Assembly: GCA_028751875.1 (NCBI GenBank)
Contig: CM054134.1
Span: 41,656,826 to 41,720,825 of the forward strand
DNA from: Rapana venosa
Lineage: Eukaryota; Mollusca; Gastropoda; Neogastropoda; Muricidae
Direction: 5' to 3'
DNA: 64,000 nucleotides
Part shown: positions 46,555 to 58,325 of the stretch, one piece after another
Layout: each line of letters starts with the position of its first letter
Numbering within the stretch: the first letter of the stretch is position 1
The notes under the pieces: model-generated
The model's input: the letters and a program-made list of their open reading frames with translations, nothing else
Told to the model about the DNA's origin: nothing
Databases searched by the model: none
Made by a program: the position numbers and the translations under genes

Positions 46555-46925
46555 ATACTAAGGCATCCACAGAAATAAAAGCCGCTTTTTATGAAAGACT
46601 AGCCTCTGACTCGAAACTCATTTGATTTAGCTCAAATTTGGTAGGTTTGAATTTTTCTCTTAATTTCAGCATACACTGTGTCCCCTCAATCCTTTGTGGT
46701 CTACTAGCTTCCTAATCACAGGGGTTTGCACTGTAGGAACACACCCATTCCTCATTTGATGATCATTTCCAACTTTTTTGTGACTACCTGATATTGCTCT
46801 ATGTCTCCAATCCCCAAAAACAAGTACTCAGTGCATTGTTTTATACTTTTAAAAAAATCTGAAAATCACGAAAAAAATTTCCAACTACATTCTGTAGAAG
46901 ATATTACATGACCTACAAGCTAATA
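46555..46925 (+). repeat. Dispersed repeat R, copy 3
   Basis: It begins ACTAAGGCATCCACAGAAAT and follows the same order of segments as copies 1 and 2, to GAAGATATTACATGACC. Confidence 0.7.
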
Positions 46926-47389
46926 TGGGAGTGTAGCCTTTAGGGTAGGGGCCTACTGAATTTTGTCAGTAATGAGTAAGTAAGCCTAGAGATTGGTTTT
47001 GAACTCGGCCTAGAGATTGCCTTCTCCAAAACCTCTTAATTTGTGTTCAATCTCAACCAGTGGTGACCTTTAGGTGTGAATCAGACTAAAATACTGAAGC
47101 ATGCAAGCTACATCAAATTCAAAATGTCTACAGTAAAAGAATGATCAGTGTCAGTTAATTAATCCCTTTTACACATTTATACATTTCTCTGCAGTGTGAC
47201 TTCTGTTTTCAGTGTCCTTCCATTTCCAGGTTTGCTCCACAATGCCATTGGCCACATCCTGCGCTGTAACCATGGTTCCTCAGCAGTTAACCATTTGGCT
47301 TTGATTATTATAGTAAAATTTTGAATCAGTGTTTTTCTAGGTGTGCGTGTGTGTGTGTTTATTTTATTTTAATTTTATTTATTCTTTTA

Positions 47390-47712
47390 TATTGAGGATA
47401 ATGGAATAAGCACTTATGTGCTTTTTTACATGCAGTCCCCATGTGTATGCGGATTTGTGAATTCTGTCATCTGTCCCCATCGGCACACAATGGCCTACTC
47501 TTACGAAAAGCTGAACAGGATTTAATGTGTGCACAAGATGTTCTGCGTGCGTTCGCACATGGGACTCCGGTTTATAGTCTCATTCAAAGGACTTTTGGGG
47601 AGAGTTGAGTCAGCACTAATGTTAACTCCAGAGGAAAATATCCCCTTGAATGGGAATCAAACCCGGGTCGTCAGATTGCGAGCACAATGTTCTAACCACT
47701 AGGCTATCCCGT
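47390..47712 (-). mobile_element. SINE family A copy
   Basis: In complement it reads GGGACGGGATAGCCTAGTGG, then GGGTTTGATTCCCATTC. The body holds AAAAGTCCTTTGAATGAGAC, and the tail ends CCATTATCCTCAATATAAAA at about 47390. It is full length and lies in SF1 intron 1. Confidence 0.8.
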
Positions 47713-49259
47713 CCCCCCCGCCCCATCATTGTGTGTGTGTGTGCGTGGGTTTTTTTGGGGTGGGGGTGGGGGGTGTGTGGGGTGCCAGTGTGTGGTGTGC
47801 ACATGCGTTCATATGATTCTTCATGTATGATATGTGCATGATGCACATACGCATGCACTCTATTCACTCACACTCACTCACTCACTGACAGTGACACACA
47901 CACTCAAGCACGCACCCACACACACACACTATCACACACATACACACACACACTCACGCAAACGCATTGTAAATAATTCCTGGAATCCATGATGTGGTGA
48001 CCATGTCATGGTGATTGCTGTGTTACATGTGCTGTTTGAAAGTTTCTGGATTGTTTGTTTCATCCCTGATCCTCTGTTCACATGTGGAAGGGCTTTTTTT
48101 TTTTTTTGCTGACTGCGCATGCTACCAGTACCATGCGCTAACTATTGCTCCTGAGCCCACACAGTGCATACTGCTGTGCGGAATGGCCAAACTCCTTTCC
48201 CAATGGCATGAACCGTCGAGTGGGGAACATCAAAACAAGTCCTTAGATACTTGAACCATTAGTAGTAATTATGATCAAACCAATGTAAGTGATCTTAATT
48301 CTTATAGCTTAGAGGAACATACCCATGGTTTGGCATGTACTCAGTCTTCAAGTTCTACCTGTTCGTGGTCACTAATGACACAAAAATAAAGAACCCTCTT
48401 CTATGGATTTTTCCAGTCTGGCTTACTAGCATGTCATATGTGGTGTGGTGTTAAGTGGCTGTTGTCCAGAAAAGGACAGGCTTAACAGATAAAATGATGT
48501 CTAGTTTCATTTTGACTATCTTAATCCAGTTAGTAGTCTACAAGTCACATAAATCATAAAATGATACCATGCAAGCTGTTTTTATCATCTGCTACCATTG
48601 GGAGAAATGGCTTTAGTTTGCTTTGCCGGCTTTCTTGAACCATTTCACTTCAACACATAATCAGTGTATGTAATGTGGTTACAGTATTAAGAGATAAATG
48701 AATTAAAATATAAAAGAAAATGTTTATCATGGATATCATCTCAGATTATTTAATCATATTGGCATTGATTCCATTTCATGGGTCAACAACTGCACCAAAG
48801 TTACAATTACAAACCCGGATGTTAAAAAAAAAATTAAAAACCCTCTCAACAATTCCCATCACCACTGTCATCGGTAGGAGCTCCTTGCAATACCACCAGG
48901 GTTCGCCATCTCTCTATGGGGGCCAAACTGCTTTAGCATTGTAGAACCCAAATCTTACTCCTAGCCCCATGTGGCACTACTCGGATAATGTTAAGAGAGG
49001 GCTTATTTCAGAAGGCAATGGCTAACCACTGAAAATGTGATATGACACTGCCAAAAACTCCAAACCAGTTTCAGATGAGATAATGTAAGTTATGATAACT
49101 GTATCTTTTTTCCAGCAGACAGTGAACAATGAACACAGTTTATTGCTTTTATAGCTTTATAAGCCAGTTAGCTGCGCATCATGCGAATCATTATTACATT
49201 TTTTTAATACTTGCATGTTAATTTTTTGCCTTTTTGTCTGTCATCTTCGTCCTTTGCAG
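47713..49259. other. SF1 intron 1, 3' part
   Basis: TG/GGT (47730-47790) and CA runs (47890-47955) are followed by unique AT-rich sequence. No exon was found before the polypyrimidine tract ahead of 49260. Confidence 0.5.
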
Positions 49260-49421
49260 TGGGCGACTGGAGTGGTAACACAAATGATGGAGGGAATGAT
49301 GGAAAGAAGAAAAAGAAGAGGAGTCGGTGGAACACTGGGATGGAAGAGAAGACTGTAATCCCTGGCATGCCTACCACCATCCCACCTAACTTATCCAAAG
49401 AACAGGAGCAGCAGTACATTG
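49260..49421 (+). CDS. SF1: Splicing factor 1, exon 2
   Basis: The exon is bounded by CCTTTGCAG and ATTG|GTAAGG and encodes residues 14-67 plus one base. It holds the basic, Trp-containing KKKKKRSRWN (about residues 29-38), the UHM-ligand motif whose Trp inserts into U2AF65, then TVIPGMPTTIPPNLSKEQE, part of the helix-hairpin region that also contacts U2AF65. SF1 binds the branch-point sequence in the E complex of the spliceosome with U2AF. Matches to animal SF1 are strong from KRSRW onward; the Gly/Asn-rich lead differs from vertebrates. Confidence 0.95.
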
Positions 49422-49559
49422 GTAAGGTTTAGTCAATTAACTTAATCCACTTTACTAAAGCACTTATGTGTACTGTTAATGTCCCGTGGCTAGATCTTAG
49501 AGGTTTACCAATGGTGAGATTCTGTGTATGTGACTGGTATCCCTCTCCCCCCCCCCCCC

Positions 49560-49860
49560 CCCAATTATTTAGGTAGCCGCATTCCGATTTCAGGGATGGT
49601 GTCACAACACTTGTGTGCATGCATTTATTGGTGTGTGGGTTTTATTAAAGTTGTCGTCTGTTCCTACTGACACAAAATAGCCCACTCTTCCGAATGGCAG
49701 AATGGGTTTTTAGTGTGCATTTGCACATAGGGCCTCAGTGTTAAGTCTCCTCCAAAATCATTAAACTGGGAAGAAAGGGCAAGGCTGGGAATCAAACCCA
49801 GAACCTCAGGGTTTACTTGTTAGACAAGTGAACATCGAAACCACCTGTGACCTTTCTTAA
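49560..49860 (-). mobile_element. SINE family B copy
   Basis: In complement, the head has GGTTCTGGGTTTGATTCCCA and the body GTTTAATGATTTTGGAGGAG. The far end is CGGAATGCGGCTACCT near 49568, beside a C run (49547-49562). Confidence 0.6.
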
Positions 49861-50509
49861 ACCTTCTCTTAAAAAGTGTTATTGCCATGTTCATTTGTGT
49901 GCGTGTATACATAGGTTCCTGCAGATATCTGCAGTGATTATGCAGCTCTATATTATTAAGTGAACATTACTGTTATTACTCTGAAGAACTTGGTAAAAAG
50001 TTAGAGTTAAACTTACCAAGCTATGCCCATCATCTTCAGATTTAGTAGTGAATACCACCCCCAAAAAAGTTAAGAAAAAAAATTAATGTATCCAATAAAA
50101 AAGAATGCCAATGAATTTTGATTATTTGCTTTTTTCTAAGTAGAGGTTGACATGCAGGATTAGAAGTATTTTTTACACTTTTAGATATAATTGATAAAGG
50201 TGTTTAAAAAACAAACTTATAGTTTAAAAAAAAAAAGGTGACACAACAGATGCAAGTTGATGCATGATTATATTACATCACATGTATGATACCAGACCAC
50301 AGGCCTGAAGAGGCATCATTGATAGGTTTTTATCATAGATTTAATAAACTTTATATTACTTTGAAAACATAAAACGAAAATCTGCTCATAATAATATTGC
50401 AGAAATTTGGCACCATGTCCCATTTTGAGAAATAAGGATTTGAGAATCATGAATTCTGGAGAAGCACATATGATTCTTGATAGATTAGGTACAGTATTAT
50501 TGTTGTGAG

Positions 50510-50790
50510 GGGACCGGAAAGCTCAGTGGTCAGAACATTTGCTCTTCCCAAGCTAAGGTTAAGCAGCATGAGAGTTGTTAGCTTGTGGATTGGTGACTGT
50601 TTGTGCACCTTGGCTTCAGTACAGTCCCCCAGTTCACCCAGCAGTAAGAGGGTACCTGCCCTCTTTAGGGACAGGGAAGTAAAAAAGCAAGGGAGAGGAG
50701 ATGGGGGCCACCCGCATAACTGGCCCCTAGAGAAGCTGAGGTTTCTTAAACCTTGCCCCCAACAACTTCATAGGTTATTAAGGGTTTTGG
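50510..50790 (+). mobile_element. Composite tRNA/5S SINE, second copy
   Basis: Homologous along its length to 7529-7815: GGGGACCGGAAAGCTCAGTG, GGTTAAGCAGCATGAGAG, GTGGATTGGTGACTG, CAGTCCCCCAGTTCACCCAG and GAGAGGAGATGGGGGCC. It is more diverged in the 5S part and lies in SF1 intron 2. Confidence 0.7.
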
Positions 50791-50799
50791 GGTGGTTGT

Positions 50800-52203
50800 T
50801 TGTTGGTGTGTTGTTGAGGGTTTTTTTTTTTTTTTGGGGGGGGGAGGTAATTTTTCTCTAAAAGTTGATTTATGATGATTAAAAATTATCTATTTTTATG
50901 TTGAATGAACAAGGCTAGTGAAAAGCCAAACTTGTACAAGCTGTTGCATAATACTGCATTCAGAGAGGAAGTTTTTCCTCTTCAGAATTTATATTCTCTT
51001 TGATTAATTTTCAGTCACACTTCAAAACATTCTTCAGATAAAATAAATAAAGGTGATCAGGTTTTTGTTGAGATACTAATTGTTTTGTTTGTTTATTAAG
51101 TTTGTGTTTCTTCCCTCATTATGATGAGGTTAATCTTGTGTCACATGTAGAAAGGCTGTTGACAAGATGCTGAGTAGATCATGCTCAAACTTCCTAGGTA
51201 AATATCAGAATTTATTATAAATAGGAAAGCAGAATGTATTTCATGGAGAATTATCCAGTATCAATGACAGGCACTGATATCAAGTGAGATCATGGTCCTG
51301 GTGAAAAATCATTGACATTTTTGTCTGAAAAGGTCTGAGCCTTGACTGAAAGTTGTACACAAAACCAGAATCCATTGTTGATATGCTACAGTTTTAAAGT
51401 TTAAATCTTAGTCATGGTGATATTTTGTGATACAGTTCTTGTCATTTTGCAGTTTATGTAAAGAGCAGAATACCATTTAGCTTTCCCATAAATAACAGAA
51501 TACCATTTAGCTTATCCCAAACAGGATGCTCAAACAGTATAGACCTGTTGATTATCTAATTACAAAATATAATGCAAGACCTGTCACACAATTTATTACA
51601 GTGATAAAATAAAGTATAATTTATGTAATATATATGTGTAAAGTGTTTTTTCTTTATGGATATCCTTATCCTTATTATTTTTATTATTATTGCTCAATTC
51701 CATGTCCTTATATGGCCACTGTGGTCTGGTGGGCTACAAACAAAATTATTAACTGAATTGTTTGGTTTTTGTTTGTTTATTGTTACCTATTTACATCTAC
51801 ACTGTAGTTGAGCATTGTTGCCCCGTAGTCAGTTAAGAAAGGTTAGTGCAAACAATAAGACTTGAATAGTATGATTTTTACAAAGTGGTAAACAGTTTGA
51901 CATACTATACACCACACCATGTACATCCAGTGTATTTGATCAAGTTACTAATTGATGTGTGTTTTGGATTTACAATGTGTTGCTGTGGTATATTTATGTT
52001 CGAGGCAAATGTGCTTGTGTATTTATGAAATGAATGTTAACAATCTTTTACACCAAGATGTTAAATGTTTATGGGACTTCCTGGTTTGAAATTTATTTTT
52101 GCATTTGATTTCATTGTGGTATGTGTCTAGTAATATGTGTCAGACTTTGATTGTTTTGGTATGAATGATGTTCTGTAACTTAACATGACTACTTTTATTT
52201 CAG
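50800..52203 (+). other. SF1 intron 2, 3' part
   Basis: AT-rich sequence. TATGGCCACTGTGGTCTGGT with GGGCTACAAACAA at about 51702 resembles ATATGGCCTCTGTGGTTGGT with GGGGCTATGAACAA at 58271, so a short dispersed repeat end is present in both introns. Confidence 0.5.
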
Positions 52204-52279
52204 TTCATTTACAAATAGAGGAGATAACTCGTAAGCTACGTTCCGGAGACCTGGGCATCCCACCAAACCCCGAGGAAAG
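52204..52279 (+). CDS. SF1: Splicing factor 1, exon 3
   Basis: Seventy-six bases between TTTCAG and AAAG|GTGTGC encode the end of Val68, then HLQIEEITRKLRSGDLGIPP and NPEE, and two bases of Arg93. The human counterpart reads QLQIEDLTRKLRTGDLGIPP, so identity is high. This is the second helix of the helix hairpin that packs on U2AF65. Phases fit both neighbours. Confidence 0.96.
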
Positions 52280-53109
52280 GTGTGCAACTGAAAGGGGCCT
52301 TCGTTTGCTGACCTAATCCTAATCTAATGGCGCTGACAAATTACAGCTTTAGCGTAACCTGAAGTGGAAGAGCGGTGGTATATTGTGTGTCATTCATTAT
52401 TCTTTTTGCAGACCAAAGAAAAGAAATCTGTATTGTATTAAATCCAGCTTTTCATCTAGGGGAAAAAGCACACATACACTTAACTGTAATAATTGCAGCG
52501 AATAATTTTTAGAAGGCTTTCAGGTATATGTGATAAGTTTTTCAGTATAGACACATTAAAAAACAAAACACCCCAAAACACAGAATACCTGCTGAATCTT
52601 AGCACAAGCATGTTATGCCTCTTTGGACAGATAACATTGAGAGATGAAGAGTCATCTCTGCAGATATTGACCTTTTGCTTGCCTTCATGAACTTATAGAC
52701 TTTTCCAGAAGAGTGGTGGTCAGTTGCATCCAGCAGTGTTATCATCCTAAGTGTTTTTTTTACCAAATGTGACACCACTTTCATCCCATGGGTTTTTATG
52801 AATTCCTGTTTACCTGTTCCAACATGGATTTCCTGCCTTATGCTTCTCTTATTTTTCTTCTGGAAATTTTCATTTTAGTGGTCACAATTTTGTTGTGACA
52901 TTTCAAGTTGTATACATTCATACAAGCATTAAAACATGTACACAGACAGGTAGATAACTGTTATCTCCCATCTTAAAAGCTGTCTTGAGAGACTGGTGGA
53001 AACACAGGAAACTTGAAATGTGTTGTAAACCCTAATTTTCAATGCTAGATTTATCAGGAGGACAGAGAAGGAAGATGTTAGGACAGTTTAGATATGTATT
53101 TGCCTATCA

Positions 53110-53345
53110 AGTCAACTGTGAGGTACTGGCTTTCCCAGGCTTGCCCTATCAAGTGTTTGGGAGGGGACTCTAAACCAGTCACAACCATATGTTTACAGAC
53201 TTGTGCATGTCAAAAGAACCCACGACAGTTGAAAATTGGAAAGAACAGGGAGGTATGTCCCAACTGTCCTGGCAAAATTGGTAGGTTCAATTCCCATCTG
53301 TATCCCCAAAGTCGGAATGTAACTACCTTAATGGTGAATGGGGAA
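53110..53345 (+). mobile_element. SINE family B copy
   Basis: AAAGAACCCACGACAGTTGA, CCTGGCAAAATTGGTAGG and AAAGTCGGAATGTAACTACC match the complement of 63640-63900 in the same order. Confidence 0.65.
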
Positions 53346-54034
53346 AAAAGAGCCAGTGAACCCTGAAGGACAACACTGCCATTGACATAGTGTTTGTATT
53401 TAAAAAAATAAAAAGATATGTATAATGAAAATTACATAGGTGAAACTGAAAGACCATTCCTGAAAAAAACATTAACATTGTAAGATGTTCTGGACAGCTA
53501 TGAAGAAACATTGCACAAAACTTAAATGCTAAAATTTCCATGAAAAAACAAAATCTAAAGGGTGATCTAGAAGAAAAATGTGAGAAGCAAGAAAGGTCAT
53601 GGAAGGAAGTCATTTTTTATAATTTAAAAACAAAACAAAAAACTTGCAAATAAGCACTAAATAGTAGTTCTCACATGAAGAAAAAAGACGGAGTTCCTAT
53701 CAGTGAAAGCAAGTCACCTGTGAATACACTTGTGGAAAAGAGATTTGTAATAAGTCCAAAAACTTGTGATGGCAATCTGTCAGTATCTGCAGGTGAGTGT
53801 TCATTTGAATGAGGGGTATATATGTATATAACTATCATTTGTATAAAAGCATAGAAATGGTAAGTGAAGGACACTGACTTGGATTTCTCTCTTTACTGCA
53901 TGAGAAATCTAAGAGCACTGCCCAGAATTTTTTTAGGCAGTGTTTTGGTCAAGGTGAACCTGGTGAAACCTATCCGTCTCCAGGTTGCAGGGGCATGCTG
54001 GAAATGTTTGTGTTATCGATGCAAACAGCCTTAG

Positions 54035-54145
54035 CTGGCCTAGCCTTCTATGAAAAGTGGATGGGTTTTTAAGATGTGCACAAGGTTTTGTGCATGCATT
54101 TGCATACAGGGCCTGAGTATAATCTCATCTGAAGGACTTTTAACT
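54035..54145 (-). mobile_element. SINE family A, internal fragment
   Basis: In complement AAAGTCCTTCAGATGAGATT and GCATGCACAAAACCTTGTGC follow the family A body. Head and tail are missing. Confidence 0.55.
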
Positions 54146-55404
54146 CTTTCTGCCCCATAAGTGCGACCTGAGTTTTGTCCTCATGCCCATCTGTGCATGA
54201 AAACATACGCATGTTGAGAAAACATACTAACTTCCAAACTGTGTAATGGATGTGTTTCAGGTGTCACAGTGTTACTGTTAATGTCAATTAAATAAAACTG
54301 CTAATGGGCTATTTTATTCCAAATTTTCATTTACAGCTATTGAGTTTAGAATGTATGTTTGAAGTAAATAACAAAACTGGTTAACATAAAAAAGCAACAT
54401 TTTGCTAATATATAACAAAACTGTGAGAAACCAAGATAAAGGAAATAATTTTGTAAAAGTCTTTGTACAATTCAAAACATAGATAAAACTATCACTGGTG
54501 CAAAAATGAAGGCCATGCCTGCACTCCATTTCAAAGCACCATGGTGTCGTATGTGTGTAGCTTTTATCACAAAAACAGATTCCATGGTGTAATTATCATC
54601 TCTGTCTTCACCACTTAGATTGATTTATCTATAGATTGATTACTTATCTATCTATTGATTGCAATAACAGTAGAAACTTAATAAATTTCTAAGAATTGGA
54701 GTTAAACATGTCATGCTTGCCACCGAGTATCAGCAGTCATCAGTGGGTGTGACTTCATTTCACCCTATCTGCCTTGATCAGGCTGTTAAGAGTTAGGTCT
54801 GCCAGTCATAATCACTTCCACTGTCACTCTGGCCTCAGGTTCATGGCTTTTACAGTTCATAATCCCTCACAAATCTGCTGAGTGGCTTTTTTGGCAGGGA
54901 GACTTTGTGAAGGTTTTTTTTCATATTGATTGATGGACAAAAGATGAATGAAAACTTGGCACAGAAAAAAAGTGCCAACGTGGCATGTAAACAAACCATT
55001 TGAGAATGAATTATAGCTATCAGATTGAGTAATTCTTGGAAATTAGTGAATAAGAACAGTCCATTCTAGTTTAGTGCTCTGTTATGAATATACTTGTGAA
55101 TTGGATGATGTGGTTGGACAAGGTACTTGAGAATGCTCGTAAGTGGAGTAGAAAGAGTTGAGAAAAAAATAGTCAGTACTATACGGTGTTAATAATGGAG
55201 TTGGTTCCATACAGTGTTGTCCAGGGGTTGTTACTCAGGAATGGCCTCTTCAGCAGCAACCTATCTGCATCTGTAGTCATTGTCAGATCATGACTGTGAA
55301 GTTTTAACCACTAGACTTTTCTGTGTGGAAGCAAATTAACGTAAGAGGAGCACATTTTAGTATTAAAAAATAATTCATGAATTCAAAGTGAAAGGAAGAA
55401 AGCA

Positions 55405-55469
55405 TTGTTGTTGTTTTTTACAAGATTCAGCGCTATATAAATTCCATATATTATTATTATTATTATATC
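55405..55469 (+). mobile_element. LINE 3' tail, short copy
   Basis: TTTTTTACAAGATTCAGCGC followed by TATATAAATTCCATATATTA and (TTA)n. Only the last 65 or so bases are present. Confidence 0.7.
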
Positions 55470-55749
55470 AGAGAGCACATTGTTTCATTTGAATTAATGT
55501 TTTTCGTAAAAGAAAATAGAGAATGCTATGGATTAATAAATTACAAAGTTTTAGTCAAAATCTTCCTTGTTTCAGTTTCAGGCTTAAGTTTGGAGTTGAA
55601 TTAAAAAAACCCAACAAATATAGATATATTTAAGAAAAGAAAACGAACCAAACTGTGAGAATATACAAGTAGTTGTTTGTGGTCTAAGCTAAATAGACTC
55701 AGCAGGTTTCACACACACCCATTCACTCATACTCACCCCTGCGCACACG

Positions 55750-55784
<35 letters not shown>

Positions 55785-57257
55785 TATTCTTGATAGACCA
55801 ACCATAATTAAAAGAACTCTGGAAATGGTAATAAAACTTTTACTATGTTGAAATATATATTATGGCCTGACAGTTTCAGCATTTACTTATAGACAGCTTT
55901 CAGTTAGTCAGAACTATTCAATTGTTTCTTTGGACCATTTCTGATCATAACTGCTAAATAATGATGAGTTATTTATTGGAACAAGAAAAGAAGGTACTTG
56001 ATAGAAACACCCACGAATGTGAAGTCAATTCAGAAATGGAATTATGAGGAACCACAAAGGATTATAGAAATAGTATATTTTGTGTGAATAAATTTATATT
56101 GCCAGATGTCAAAGTAGTAAAATGTTCTGCCATCTGTAGAATTTATGTCCAGATAACCATGACTTATTTATTCAAAACTTAAGTAGTTCATGTTTTTTTT
56201 TGTACTTTGTGCAGTAATTATTTCTTTCCAGGATATTGTTAGGAAAAATAATGCAGCAAAAGACTCGCTATTAAAAGTGTTTTTCTGCAGACATGTTTTG
56301 ATCAAAGCATCATGTCATATGATTTGCTTTATCCTGATTTGATTACATGTTTTACTGAACATGTTTTATCCACTGACGTTGCATTTTTCAGCTACAAAAT
56401 CTTATTAATATTTTCATAATTATTTTGTAGCAAGATCAGGGTTTGGATTTGGATGTGTTGATACATTCTCTTGCATCGTGCAAGAACATTTGGGTATAAC
56501 CACTATAGACATAACCACGCTTTGTTTCGCAGGATTTTTTGGTTGTTGTTTAAGATGCCAGTGGCTAGGTGTGAGGTCGTGGTGATTTTATCATGTTTTG
56601 TTTTCTTCCTCTTGAAGTTTTGAGTGTTGAAAGTGTATTTCCTGTTTGATCTTGCTCACTCATATAAGGAGGCCACTTTTATGTGTTAATTTTATCCAGC
56701 TAGCTTTGCATGATCCTCCACTGTCTTATAAGGTGCCAACTTTCAGTGAAATTAAAAGCAGCTTGTCCAGCTGTAGCCATTTCCTGAGGACAAGGTTTAA
56801 TGTTTACATTTTAGTTGGCTGTTCAGTTTTAAGATTAAGCAAAACCTGCCCAAATACATGCAGTCTTTCTGGGTTTTTGTTTGTTTGTTTGTTTTTATCC
56901 CAGCGTAGGTTTGTATTAATCAGAACTTACTATAGACATGTATCATGCTGAAGATAACATTCTTTGATAACTGAATTAGTAAAACTGTTCATTGTAAGAT
57001 ATATTATTGCCTGGGGGTGAACCATCTATCACTATAATCAAAAGGACACCAGATGTAACCTTTTGTTTTTCATAGTGACTTATTCATACTGCAGGTATAC
57101 ATATATAGATGGCTTTAGTGGGTTCTTAGTTTTTTTCTTTGGAGATCAGATTTTCAGTTTTTCCATTGTGCAACTACCATGTGATAATCTTTATACAAAG
57201 TACTGAAGTGGGAACCTTTGTTTTCCTATTGCTATTGTGATGGATATGAATTGAGCA

Positions 57258-57262
<5 letters not shown>

Positions 57263-57311
<49 letters not shown>

Positions 57312-57312
57312 G
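57263..57312. repeat. (CT)n microsatellite
   Basis: A near-pure CT run in SF1 intron 3. Confidence 0.9.
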
Positions 57313-58254
57313 CTTTTGCAGTTCGTAGCTTTCTGTCTTTTCCTTATTATTGCCCTTCTTCTGGTCTTCTTTTCCGTTGGTTCTTTTATGTTCCACCTTC
57401 ATTTCTTTCCTTTCATCATTTGCTGTAAGCAGAGTGTGTGTTGGTCTTAAGGGCTGCAGATGGCTTTAGTGTTTTCACCAAAAGGAACCACCTGATGTAA
57501 CACCCTTTCTGTCCTTTGCCATGTCACCAACATCAAAGATAGATGTACGGAAATGCCCTTTCGGAATGCAGTTCTGCCTTAACAGTGCTTCATCTCTGTT
57601 GCTATCTTCTGTCCATCTTTGCTTAGATCAGAATCATTTATTCATTGGGTTTTTCATCCACTTTCTGTGCTGTGTTGAGTGGTCACATAAGGTCTTGGTC
57701 ATAAAAACTCGCCTCATGATTTCATTTCCAGCTGTTGAAAAAAAACACCCCAAAAACATGTTGACACATGGGAAGCAAATCCTGCCTGCTCATGTTATAA
57801 ATGCACTTGTTGAATGTGGCATATGTGAGGGGGTGGGGGAGGGGCAGAAAGCAGCATGGGATATAGACCACTTGTAATTGACTGACCGCAAGTATTGGTA
57901 ATGACAAAAGACCCCAAAGCATATAATGATAATAATATATGAAATTTCTGTTGCTCTGAATCTGGTAAAGCGAACAAATCAAAGTGATTGAATGATTCCT
58001 ACCTGCACTGATCATACAAATGTGGATGTACACCACCAGTGATGTACTACTTAGTGTAAGTTTTTTTCCCCTTATTCCCTTCTTGTTATTAAAGAAAGCA
58101 AACTCTAGGTTTGCCAGCACTATGTGTAGGTGAGAGAGAGTGATGTGTGTGTGTGTCTGTAAATGAGTGCACTTAACATCTTTACATCTATCATTTCCAT
58201 AGAGTTGATTCTATACCCTGTTGTAATTTGTATTCTGATATTTAAAATCTTATG

Positions 58255-58325
58255 AAGTGACAGTCCCCAATATGGCCTCTGTGGTTGGTGGGGCTATGAA
58301 CAAGAAGATTGGATTTGATTGGATC
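58255..58325 (+). repeat. Short dispersed repeat end with GATT repeats
   Basis: CCCCAATATGGCCTCTGTGG then GGGGCTATGAACAAGAAGAT and a GGATTTGATTGGATC end; related text is at about 51700. It is possibly a LINE or SINE 3' end. Confidence 0.4.

Larger units (their letters stand above)
39957..49259 (+). other. SF1 intron 1, 9.3 kb, repeat-filled
   Basis: The intron holds two copies of repeat R, LINE tails, a decayed LINE with nested inserts, three SINE copies or scraps, C/A homopolymers (40887-41010), a G run (41567-41588), CT/CA runs (41760-41925) and TG/CA runs (47728-47960). No further exon was seen. Confidence 0.65.

Noticed and set aside
57521..58120. 118- and 132-residue open frames in both directions
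   Set aside because: Both lie within SF1 intron 3, have no recognisable motifs, and overlap each other on opposite strands.
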